Positions 1-8,325 of a DNA stretch of 12,072 nt are shown here, piece by piece. The notes under the pieces are model-generated. The model worked only from the letters and a program-made list of their open reading frames with translations. It searched no databases and was not told the DNA's origin. Position numbers and translations under genes: made by a program. Position 1 is the stretch's first letter. Every line of letters starts with the position of its first letter. The stretch comes from Brachionus koreanus (lineage: Eukaryota > Rotifera > Eurotatoria > Ploima > Brachionidae): NCBI GenBank assembly GCA_016987375.1, contig PJRA01000524.1, positions 1,833,400 to 1,845,471 on the forward strand, written 5' to 3'.

Positions 1-343
1 TAAATTTATTTCTCAGTATTGTTGTGATTGATAGCCTTCGATTAGAAAAGGGAATATAATTATGGTTCAGGAAATAATGTCTTGTTAATACATCAATGAT
101 TGTATGGGCGTCTAGGAAGATTAATTATTGAGAAAAAATTTAATTTTTTTTCTTATTAGCATAAAAAATTCATAATTTTTCTATCGAATATTTGTATTAA
201 CCAAGAAACTCGAGAAAAATATTTATTAGAAAAACCTATATTCATTTTAGTTCGCGATTTCATTTTTTATACTTATAATAACAAATATGGAGACATGCCA
301 CTAAGTTTTATCGTTTAATTTTTAGACAAAATAAACACTAAGC
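1..343 (+). promoter_or_regulatory. 5' flank and leader of the SSBP gene
   Basis: This AT-rich stretch precedes the SSBP start codon at 344. No open frame with recognisable protein similarity is visible on either strand. A pyrimidine-rich run ending in TTTTTAG at 319-324 looks like a 3' splice acceptor 19 nt before the ATG, so the leader may come from an upstream 5' UTR exon or from trans-splicing. This is inference from the motif alone. A TATA-like string (TTATACTTATAATAA) lies at about 267-281. No core promoter can be assigned with confidence. Confidence 0.3.
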
Positions 344-2255
344 ATGTTCGCTAAAGGAAAACCAATTCAGCAGCCACCACAGCAACTTCTGCCCATAGAA
401 ACTCAAGCCAAAGAAAAGTAATTATTTTTGGCTATGACAAGTTTTAAAAAATGTATTTTTTCATAGGCTTACTGTATATGTGTACGAGTTTCTTTTGCAC
501 ATAGGAGCTAAAAATTCGGCAAATGCGCTACTAAATGAAGTTAGACTTGAAAAGCCTGTCCCAATAGGAGATGCTCCGGGATTTTTGTATTCGTGGTGGA
601 AGTATACATTCAAAAAATTTAAACTATAACGACTTTATTTTTGTCTCAAAGTGTTTTTTGGGATTTGTACTGTGCGGCCACACCTGAACGTCGTGAGTCG
701 TTCGAACCATCAAACGAAGCTAAAATGTTTCACGAATATGTAAGATTTTTAATATTTTAGTGTTTTTATTTGGGCATAATTAAGAACAGCAAGGTCATGA
801 TAACATGATGATGAATCCTAATTTACCAATGATGAATTATTTTAATGTAATTTTTTTAAAAGCTTAACTCGTTGCCTATGAAAAATATATCACAAATTGT
901 TTATCTTTTTGTTAATTATGTGTTCTAAGTTCAGATAATAAATAAAAAAATTATCTGCCAAAGAATTCAATAGATTGCTTCTTTTGTTTTAAGCTGAAGT
1001 TCACTTAATTGTCTGATTATTTTCATAGAATAAATTTTAAAAATTTAAAGCTTAAAAAAATTTTTTTTTAGTTTTTGGCCTAACACTCACGAAGCATGTC
1101 GCTTAAGCTAGAAATCAATAATTTCTTTCACCAATTTTTTAATTTAAAGCTTATTTTTTGTCAATAAACAAAAATCACAAAAATATTTATTAAAATAATT
1201 ATTTTTAAGATGCCACAAGGTCAAGGCAATCCGATGATGAATCCCGCTCAAGTAAAGTTTTATTTCTTCAAATTATTTCTTATCTAAATTTGTTCCAATT
1301 TAGCATCAACGTTTTAACTCAGGTGGACAACGACAAATTCGTATGCCCATTGACTTTAATGTAAATTTAAAAAAATTTTTTTCAAAAAAATTTGAAAAAT
1401 TAGATTTTTATGATCAATCAGCCAAATGGTAATATGAATCCGAATCAGATGGGTCAAGACCCGAATCGAGTGCAACCAGGCATGAGTCCGATAAGTAGGC
1501 TTACTCCGCCAGGGAACAGAATGCAGCCGGGTATGCCAATGCAGGGCAATTTCAATGGTGCTCCCAATTCTCAGCCAATGCGCGGTCCTCAAAACCAAGC
1601 ACCTACTCCCGGTATGCCCAACTCGCAACCAATGTCGCCCATGTCAATGTCAATGCAACAGCCGCAAAGATGGAATCCAAATAATAGCCAAGTGGGTCCG
1701 CCACAGCAAACTGGTCAGCCCGGCCAGGGTCTACAACCTCCACCTCCTCCTGTAAAACAAAACTAAATAAAATTTACCTCAACTATAAATTAAAAAATAA
1801 CATTTAGATGAATTACCCGCCAGGTTCTTCGCCTCTATCTTATCAGAATGTTCAAATGGGTGGTCATCATGGAGGACCTGGTACTCCTAATTTGATGCCT
1901 AGTCCTCAAGATGCTAATAATGATTTTAATAATTTAATAAAAAATGTTCCAAATCAGGTAATTAATTTCTATTTTAAACTTATTTGTAATTTAATTTAAT
2001 TTTGTATTTTTTTTTGCAGTTTCAGGATCAAAATATGGGACACATGGTACAAATGAATCAAGAAATGAATATGAATAGTAAAATTTTTTTTTTTTAATTT
2101 CATTTTATTTGTTTTAATTTAAAGATGAAATGATGGACTCAATGAAACATTCGCCTATGCAGAACATTCAAGTTAACCGGCATCCAAACGAAGAGCACAA
2201 TCAGATGAATGACTTAAATTATGCTCCTTTCAACGATCCTTCATTATTCCAATGA
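344..2255 (+). CDS. SSBP2/3/4: Single-stranded DNA-binding protein SSBP2/3/4 (Ssdp) family, LDB1 partner
   Basis: Ten exons can be traced: 344-417, 467-601, 652-739, 790-846, 1210-1251, 1304-1360, 1404-1751, 1808-1957, 2020-2077 and 2125-2255. They give 379 aa, close to vertebrate SSBP2/3 (about 360-390 aa). The protein starts MFAKGK like its vertebrate relatives. Residues about 25-60 form the LisH/LUFS region ([19 protein letters not shown]). The hallmark block [18 protein letters not shown] is at 67-84 and AKMFHEY at 93-99. The rest is rich in Met, Pro, Gln, Asn and Gly, as in the family's proline-rich activation region, and includes RQIRM and a [13 protein letters not shown] block resembling GPPGTPIMPSP of vertebrate SSBPs. 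In the family the LUFS domain binds and stabilises LDB1/Chip in nuclear LIM-homeodomain complexes. All introns are GT-AG and 43-62 nt except the fourth (847-1209, 363 nt). Residue 70 is Asn where vertebrates have Cys; its codon is split by intron 2. Paralogue level (2, 3 or 4) cannot be told; an invertebrate would normally have one co-orthologue. Confidence 0.95.
847..1209 (+). other. Long intron 4 of the SSBP gene
   Basis: This 363-nt intron is about seven times longer than the other introns of the gene. It begins GTAATT and ends TTTTTAAG directly before exon 5 (ATGCCACAAGG). It contains an alternative-looking acceptor (TTTTTTTTTAG, ending at 1071), but the sequence after it does not read as SSBP protein. 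I see no coding exon or RNA gene in it. Confidence 0.6.
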
Positions 2256-2555
2256 AGTTTGTTGCCCGAACTTGTTGATTTTTTTTCAAGATGGTCTAAA
2301 AAAATTTTAATCGAAGACTTTGAATTAAAAATTAAATTAATCAATTTTTTACTAGGATTGTAAATTTATTGTTTAACAAATAATTGTAATTTATTGTTTG
2401 TTATATGTTTTATTTAATTTCGGACATCACCAAATTTGATAAAACCTAGTTTGTATCAAAAATTTGTAATTTTATGAACTGTGCTATTTTATAATAATTT
2501 TTTTTCTATTTTTTAATCCATTCTCTCAACTATTCACTTATAATTTTCTTTAACT

Positions 2556-2570
2556 AATAAATTGAATAAA
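2556..2570 (+). terminator. Candidate polyadenylation signals of the SSBP gene
   Basis: Two AATAAA hexamers, at 2556-2561 and 2565-2570, are the first perfect copies after the SSBP stop codon at 2253-2255. They are followed by a T-rich stretch from about 2581, the usual arrangement around a cleavage site. The implied 3' UTR is roughly 320 nt. In DNA this AT-rich, chance hexamers are common, so confidence is moderate. Confidence 0.5.
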
Positions 2571-2599
2571 AAAATGTCATCTTTTTTTTTATTTTTTAT

Positions 2600-3157
2600 T
2601 TTTGAAATTTGGAGATAAATTAAGAATAAATTACAAAACGACGTAGACTGATGAAGAGACAGTGTTTAACCTAAATTAAGTTTTCTAGTGCGGTAAAGAG
2701 CAAACTGTTTGCCAAGATTTATCAAAAAAAATTCCATTTTGATACCAATAATATCTTCAAACACAGTGTGATTTTAAGCAATTTAGAATGACTTGATAAA
2801 AGGCTAACAGGTGCAGACGTCTAAAGTATTCAAAAAGAAATAAATAAATTAAACAAGTTTATTTCCCTTTTTATTTTTATTCTAAATGAAAGTGGCCACT
2901 CTAAGTAGCCAAAATGGTTAAGTAAAATAAAAATGTAGAAAACAAAATAAAATGAGATTCTTTAAACAAAAACATTAAACTAATAAAATTACTAAATATA
3001 AATACAAATAAAACTTAGTAACGTGTGCAAAACACTAAACAACAAACATTTAAAATAGGATAGGGTCTCGTTGCATGTTCATGTTTTTGACTCATGTAAC
3101 AAGACATTAAATTACAACATTTCAACGTCTATCGTCTACTTTTGAAATCGCTAAGTC
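2600..3157. other. Intergenic DNA between SSBP and the LINE relic
   Basis: No gene is visible on either strand. Composition is AT-rich, but with less homopolymer than flanking parts between about 2630 and 2840 and between 3020 and 3157. Read on the minus strand, 3150 down to 2840 resembles the non-coding 3' tail of a retrotransposon: short peptides ending in a stop, then T-rich DNA ending with AATAAA-like strings. This is only a suggestion, because no protein similarity supports it. Confidence 0.3.
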
Positions 3158-3516
3158 TTGAAATTGCCAAAACAATTGTTGAACTGTTTTGGAATTTTAT
3201 CAAACAAAGCCACAACTAAACAAGCAAGCATATCACCAATTTCAAAAGTTAAGCATCCGAAAGATCCTGCAGAATTTAGACCAATTAGTTTGACATCTAT
3301 TTTATCAAAAGTGTTCATCGAAAGTGCGAAAGAATCATCTGTAGAAGCTGAGTCATCTCATGAATAGCCAGCTACTTACTAACCGCAAGCAGAGAGTTAG
3401 AATTAATGATCTTAATCTAATGATCTTAAAGCGGAATAAAAAAGTGTTGAAGCAGGTGTTATTCAAGGTAGCGTTTCTGATTCCACTAAGTCTTTAATTC
3501 TGATCCCAATAATATA
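3158..3516 (+). pseudogene. Non-LTR (LINE-type) reverse transcriptase fragment, decayed
   Basis: Between about 3215 and 3330 the plus strand reads ASISPISKVKHPKDPAEF followed by RPISLTSILSKVF. This is the conserved N-terminal fingers block of CR1/Jockey/L2-like reverse transcriptases (xxIxPIPKxxxPxxxxDFRPISLxSxLSKxxE). From 3366, in another frame, it reads QLLTNRKQRVRIND, matching the YLxxRxQxVxIxD block. From 3446, back in the first frame, VEAGVIQGSVSDSTKSLILI matches the AGVPQGSxLGPLLFLI block and ends at a TAA at about 3514. The part normally lying between the first and second blocks (the YLDFxKAFD-like catalytic region) is absent, and two frame changes separate the rest. It cannot encode an active enzyme. 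The exact clade cannot be judged from so short a remnant. Confidence 0.75.
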
Positions 3517-3723
3517 TAATTAATTCACAGTACTTTATATATTTTGATATATTTTTTACAGACATAGTTATGTGAATTACTGTAAACCATGTCATCAATT
3601 GTACCGTTTATACTTATTCAATAAACTAAATTCAACTTAAATTAAAATTTTGTAAGCGATTGTTTGGGCTTTAAAAAGGTATTTTGAATTTTGGATCAAA
3701 AAGAAAAATTAAAAACTTTATAT
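3517..3723. other. AT-rich spacer between the LINE relic and the Tigger element
   Basis: No gene is seen. An AATAAA hexamer at 3620-3625 could be the end of the degraded LINE, but no poly(A) tail or target duplication could be fixed. Confidence 0.3.
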
Positions 3724-3725
3724 TA

Positions 3726-3748
3726 CAGTCAATCCTCCGTATAACGAG
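3726..3748 (+). repeat. Left terminal inverted repeat of the Tigger-like element
   Basis: This 23-bp terminus matches the right terminus at 22 of 23 positions when inverted. The single difference is G at the 14th base on the left versus T on the right. It abuts the TA target duplication at 3724-3725. Confidence 0.93.
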
Positions 3749-3931
3749 ACCCCATATAACGAAATCCTCGATATTACGAACAAATCTATTGGAACCGATT
3801 TTTTTACATTGAAAAATATTTAAATTTAATTCTATATAACGAATTTCGATATAACGAAAACTTATTATAACGAATCATTTAAACAAAACACTCTTATCTT
3901 TTTATTAAGAAAAAAAACTTCATATAACGAA
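3740..3931 (+). repeat. Left subterminal TATAACGAA motif cluster
   Basis: Seven copies of a nine-base motif, TATAACGAA or one base different, lie at 3740, 3755, 3772 (TATTACGAA), 3835, 3850, 3866 and 3923, all in the same orientation. The first is part of the TIR and ends in G. The copies at 3835 and 3850 sit in a 29-bp unit (3830-3858) repeated near the right end. Clustered subterminal motifs of this kind often bind the transposase; here that role is inferred. Confidence 0.8.
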
Positions 3932-4054
3932 TATGCTAAAAAACAAAATTCGCACCTTTATACAAAAAAATTAGCCAAAAAATTGACAACTAAATTAATT
4001 AGATTTCTATATATTTATTCGTCTGTTTGATTCTTTCCATATATAATATTATAA

Positions 4055-4709
4055 ATGAGTGAAAATAAATCAAACGATAACCCTAAAAAACGCAAATGTA
4101 TTTCTATTGAAACAAAAATTGAAATAATTAAAAAACACGTTGATCAAATAATAACCATCACTGGACTTGCCAAAGAGTACAATGTGAATACTTCAACTAT
4201 CTCAACAATCCTTGCAGCTAAATCCAAATTTTTGGAACAACATGAAAAAAATTTAGTCGCACCAGAAAAAAAAAGAATAAAATTATCAAGCTATGATGAT
4301 GTTGGATTTTGACAAATATGCATACGTATCAATCGACGCAAACTTACCTGCAAGAGGTTCACTTACAGATATTGAAATAATCAATTCAATTGCAACAAAC
4401 AAAGACAATTTGGACGAGGACCATGGCGATATAGAAGAAATTCAAATTACGACACCTGACAAGCCGATCATCAGCTCAAAATTAGCAATTGAAAAAATAA
4501 ATGATTTAAAAGATTTTTTTTTAAGTAAACAAGACTTTGATTCCAAAATTATTGATTTTTTATTTAATATTGAAAATTTAATTATTGAAAAAAGTTGTAC
4601 CAAACAATTGTCCATTACTTCGTATGTCAAAAAAGATTATTTTTTTTTTTTTTTATTTTATTTCAATAAAAACTTTAAAAAAACAAAAAAATTTTTTGCA
4701 ATACTTTAA
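4055..4709 (+). pseudogene. Tigger/pogo transposase relic: DNA-binding N-terminus plus C-terminal tail, DDE domain lost
   Basis: The first frame (ATG at 4055, stop at 4310-4312) encodes 85 aa. Residues about 14-62 (CISIETKIEIIKKH, then ITGLAKEYNVNTSTISTIL) form the CENP-B/psq-type helix-turn-helix that binds transposon ends. It is basic (KKRK at 11-14) and continues to KKRIKLSSYDDV. A second frame, overlapping from about 4293, reads DKYAYVSIDANLPARGSLTD, then AIEKINDLKDFFL and KQLSITSYVKK near 4636. These match the acidic linker and the last segment of Tigger transposases (the pattern ending TTITDFF). The second Tc5-type HTH and the whole DDE nuclease, normally about 300 aa, are missing between SYDDV and FDKYAYV, and the join is out of frame. 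The last codons after VKK run into a T-tract and are probably not original. An 85-aa DNA-binding peptide could still be made in principle, which is speculative. Confidence 0.85.
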
Positions 4710-4718
4710 CATGGGATT

Positions 4719-4747
4719 TTCTATATAACGAAATTCGATATAACGAA
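4719..4747 (+). repeat. Right subterminal copy of the 29-bp repeat with two TATAACGAA motifs
   Basis: This 29-bp stretch matches 3830-3858 at 28 of 29 positions and in the same direction, so it is a direct and not an inverted repeat. It contains TATAACGAA at 4724 and 4739, bringing the element's total to nine. Confidence 0.85.
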
Positions 4748-4770
4748 TACCGAATTTTTCGCCCAAGTTG

Positions 4771-4793
4771 CTCGTTATAAGGAGGATTGACTG
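4771..4793 (-). repeat. Right terminal inverted repeat of the Tigger-like element
   Basis: Read on the minus strand from 4793 this begins CAGTCAATCCTCCTTATAAC. It pairs with the left terminus with one mismatch. The flanking TA is at 4794-4795. Confidence 0.93.
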
Positions 4794-4914
4794 TAAAGCA
4801 TTTTTCTAAAGGTCTACTAATTGTATCTGCTAAATTTAGTCTGTGAAAAAACTCTTCATTTTTGCAAAGACTTAGTATATGCTGATACAATTTGTAAAAG
4901 GAAGACTTGTTTTT

Positions 4915-4974
4915 AAGTCACAAGTCTTAAGTCAAGTCAAGTCATAAGTTTAAACAGTCATAAGTCATAAGTCT
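4915..4974 (+). repeat. AAGTC-type imperfect tandem repeat
   Basis: About eight copies of AAGTC or AGTCA occur within 60 bases, with spacers of 0-9 nt that vary in sequence (AAGTCACAAGTCTTAAGTCA and so on). It resembles a decayed minisatellite of unit 5-8 bp. It lies 120 bp outside the right end of the Tigger element. No function is evident. Confidence 0.75.
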
Positions 4975-5474
4975 GGATAAAAGGTTTCTCTAATTTAAAG
5001 TTTTATTTTTGTTTTTTGTTTCAAAATTCACAATTATTTAAAAAAAATTTCAAGATTCAAATCAACAGGCAGATTAACATTTCGTTTAAAAAATCTAGAT
5101 TTCGTAAAATCAACTAAAAAAGTAAAGAGTTTAATACCTTAAGTGAAATTATTTTTTCAAAATAGGAGGGTTCAGTTAAAATTTTTAAAAAAAAATTTAA
5201 AGCCTTAGTTAAATAAAAAAAATTTTTATGATAAAATTAATTTTGTGCCATTTTTTATTCTACACCCGTTATAGAACATTAGAAAACCTATAAAAGTATT
5301 GATTAACTTTCACCGTCATAAGAATTTGCATGAGATGATTGTTTATGCTCCAATTATGCAAACGTTTCAAATTTTTAGATAAAGCATTATTTTAAACTAT
5401 TCTTAATTTTTTTACGGATGGTTTTTCTAAAATTTTTTTTTCAAAAATCCATGCAAAGCCAATTTATCATTAGT
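4975..5474. other. AT-rich intergenic DNA
   Basis: Dominated by A and T runs. I see no open frame with recognisable protein, no RNA gene and no repeat structure on either strand. Confidence 0.6.
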
Positions 5475-5484
5475 TTTATTTATT
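5475..5484 (-). terminator. Candidate polyadenylation signal of the RING-like/WD40 gene
   Basis: On the minus strand two overlapping AATAAA hexamers (AATAAATAAA) lie about 85 nt beyond the stop codon at 5566-5568. They are the nearest perfect copies on the coding strand, giving a short 3' UTR. Chance occurrence is possible in AT-rich DNA. Confidence 0.45.
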
Positions 5485-5565
5485 TAATTTGAAAAAATAA
5501 CCTAATAATTCAACAATTTAATAAAAAAATGTGCATTATATGTAATAAATAATAAAAAGGAAACT

Positions 5566-7459
5566 TCATTTAATTTCTCTATCATCAAAATGATTTTCAT
5601 TGTAATCTTCTTTTTGTCTTACCTGTTCAATTGACAATTGGCTAATTTTGGCTTCTATTCTCCGTTCATCTATTAAATTTCTAAAATCGTTTAATTCAAT
5701 AAGATCAATTGACTCAATAAGATCAAAATGCGAAATAAATCTTGACAAACATGAACCCGTTTTTGTGTTCCATACTTTAATAAACTTGTCTTCAGAGCCA
5801 GTTATTAATTCACCATAGCTATTCAATATTATACATTTTATTTTTTCTGAATGAGCATTAATTTCCATTATTTGAATCCCATCGAAATTCATTATCCTCA
5901 CTGTACCATTTACTAGACCAATTGCTATTTCATTTTCATTTAGTAGTTCACATGAACTAAACAATTCATTACTTAATTCGCTCTCTAATTCGAAATCAAA
6001 ATTATTTTCACATTTTACTGTCCATTTTCGCACTAAGCCATCACTTGATGCCGAAACAAAGATGAATTTTTGCAAAGATTGTTCATTAGAACTGAATTTT
6101 TTAAATTTTAAATAGACAACAGGTGCCAAATGTGGTTTAAAACAAAATTTGAAGCATTCAGGAACTTCATAGGAAGACTCCAACTTATCAAAGAAGTTAT
6201 TTTTTTTAGAAATGCTCAAAAAGGCCACGTTTCCATCAGTAAAACCACAAGATATCAATAAATTCAGATCTTGGTTTAAATAAGTCAGGCAACTAGCCTC
6301 TTTATGCAGAGAATTATCTTCAAAAAGTTCATAAAAGGGCATTTGTTGTTCATTCATTCTCAAATCATAAATGACTACCTGGGCATTTTCGGTAACAACA
6401 AGCAAACAATTAATGATCTTTTTTTCTAATGTTTTTATCTTTAATACTTGAGATAATGAAACAGTTTGATTTTTTAAATTTATTTTTGCCTCATTAATCA
6501 AATAGCTGTAAATTTTCAACAAAATGTTTGTTTTTTCTTCTTCATTAAATAATAAGCCTAAATATTTACCTTGAGACAATATATCTAAATATTCAGTGCA
6601 TTGACGTATATTAATTGAATAGAGGCATGTTTGATTTTCCAAATTCCATACTTTAACTAGGCCATTTATATCTTTGGTCAACAAATTTTTTTCTTTATTC
6701 TTTTTGTGATGAAAAAAAAATGCAAAAATTTTAAATAATTTTTTGTTTTAGTTAATTTACCACTTTAATGCTTATTTTTCCAAAAGCATCAGCTAATAAT
6801 TCTGGAATGTTTGTTTTTTCTATTGAAAGAGACTCTAGAATTTTTGTTTGTATGTCATCTTTAAGTTTTTGAATTTTTCTTTCCAATATTTTGCCAATCA
6901 ATTTCAATTTTTGTCCATAAACATGATAGATATAGAAATTTTGATTAGTTTTAAGGTAATCGGTGAATTTTTCTAATTCAATCGAAAAATTGTTCAACTT
7001 ATTACATTGATTTCTAAGACTACTGACCTCGACCAAGTCATTTGTCGGCTTTTTAGTCAAACTTTGTTCATAGTGGTTCTTGACTATTTGTTTTAGATCA
7101 TTTTTTCGCTGCAGAGTTTTTTCTCTAAGCTCTAAAAGCTGAGAATTGAGAAAGTTTATCGGATTCTGAGACACAGTCTCATAAAATTCGAGACGTTGCT
7201 TCATATCCGAAATCATTTTTTTTAGTTTAGGAATCAATATATTTTTTTTATAAGACAGATCAAATGTTTCTTCAAAAACATGATCTTTACCGCAAATACA
7301 GCATGAAAACAGCTCATTGTTTTCAACAGAATCATAGTGATGCTTGCAAACTATGCTTCCGCATTCAAGCTTAAATGGTTCGCTATTGAATTCTTCCCCA
7401 CATAGAGCACAAGCTAATTTTTCATCTATGATCTTTGTATCTTGACTTTGGTCAAGCAT
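5566..7459 (-). CDS. RING-like zinc finger / coiled-coil / WD40 repeat protein
   Basis: Two exons: 7459-6761 (233 codons from an ATG) and 6699-5566 (377 aa plus TGA), giving 610 aa. The 61-nt intron 6760-6700 starts GTAAAT and ends CACAAAAAG after a T-tract. Splicing is phase 0 and is needed because exon 1 otherwise stops after IKVVN and exon 2 has no ATG near its start. Residues 17-56 form a RING-type pattern, C17-x2-C20-x12-C33-x-S35-x2-C38-x2-H41-x11-C53-x2-C56, with Ser at the usual His position. Residues about 75-230 are charged and helical, probably coiled coil. WD40-type strands follow: KVWNLE 249-254, VVIYDL 341-346, NVAFLSI 390-396, LVRKWTV 455-461, TVRIMNF 499-505 and IKVWNTK 540-546, enough for a six- or seven-blade propeller. 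RING plus coiled coil plus WD40 recalls TRAF7-like E3 ligases, but I do not recognise an orthologue and ligase activity is inference. No signal peptide or membrane segment is seen, so it is probably cytosolic. The last about 40 residues are charged. Confidence 0.85.
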
Positions 7460-8325
7460 TATTTTTAAATATAATTTAATTAGAAGAATATTTATTTTTG
7501 TTTTAATTTTAAGAGAAAAATCATAAAAATTGTAACCATGATCAAATATTTGTAAATTTAGACTCTACTTGGTTTTAATCAAATAGATTTTTATTTTTTA
7601 AAATAGTTAAGTAAAAAAAAAATATTAAAAGTGCTCTATCTAGAAATCAATTTATTTGACAAAGCAAAAAAAGTTTGTTTACATGTTGTTTGATTGCTTG
7701 AAGTAAATATTTTAGCATGATGCTTCCGTAAAAAAAACGTCGATCTATGTTCGTCATGATTATATTTTTTTCTTTCATGCTCAAAAAAAGAATTCAATAT
7801 AATTTATTTTTTATGATATTTAAAAAAAGTTTGCTTTAAGAACAAATATGTCAAATGAGAAAAAAATTTTTTTTTTTTACCATTTAAAAATTATTTTAAC
7901 TGAATCAAAATTCAAATATATTTCGTTAGTTTTGATTTTTAGAGCATTTGTTTCTAGTTTTTCTAGTCAAATGATTCTTTTTTTTCTTTAACAAAATTTA
8001 TTAGAAAAAAATAAAAATATCCAATTTTTTGACATTTTAGTTAAAAAGCTTTTTTCTATATTTTAATAAATTTTTTTCTCATATTAAAAAAATTTATCTT
8101 TTAATCAAAGCATGAGAAAACTTTAATTTTGTTAATTTAGATTGCCACAAAGCTGAAAGCATATTAATCAAATTAAATTAAGCTTGAATGACAAGTGCTG
8201 CCTTCTTGAAATTACTTGATATTCAATTTTAATCTATTAGTTAGAGCAAATTAAACTTTAAAATTTTGATTTTATCTTATTAAATGGCATAGAAATAAAA
8301 TAACTTGACTATAACTTAAAGAATA
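7460..8325. other. AT-rich intergenic DNA upstream of the RING-like/WD40 gene
   Basis: This region separates the start of the WD40 gene from the presumed 3' end of the PKA gene, both on the minus strand, so it should contain the WD40 gene promoter. It is almost entirely A/T runs. No coding frame, tRNA or repeat element could be supported, and no TATA or initiator stands out from the AT background. Confidence 0.5.

Larger units (their letters stand above)
3726..4793 (+). mobile_element. Internally deleted Tigger/pogo-type DNA transposon (Tc1/mariner superfamily)
   Basis: The element is 1068 bp. It begins CAGTCAATCCTCCGTATAAC and ends with the inverted copy of that sequence. Direct TA dinucleotides flank it (3724-3725 and 4794-4795), the expected target duplication for Tc1/mariner/pogo insertions. 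CAG-initial termini containing a CCTC..TATAACG-like string are typical of the Tigger branch. Inside is a broken transposase: an N-terminal CENP-B-type DNA-binding domain and a C-terminal tail, with the catalytic DDE domain missing. It is therefore non-autonomous, and could move only with transposase supplied by an intact relative. The near-identical TIRs suggest it is not very old. It lies in intergenic DNA between the SSBP and WD40 genes. Confidence 0.92.

Noticed and set aside
699..711. GTTCGAACC string resembling a tRNA T-arm
   Set aside because: It lies in SSBP exon 3 coding for SFEPS, and no other tRNA arms surround it.
1062..1110. Possible extra exon inside SSBP intron 4 after a TTTTTTTTTAG acceptor
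   Set aside because: The sequence after the acceptor gives no SSBP-like peptide, and exons 4 and 5 already join in phase without it.
1356..1628. Minus-strand open frame opposite SSBP exon 7
   Set aside because: It is antisense to a well-supported low-complexity coding exon.
2648..2680. CTGATGA string resembling a hammerhead ribozyme core
   Set aside because: The required CGAAA segment and flanking stems are not found at suitable positions.
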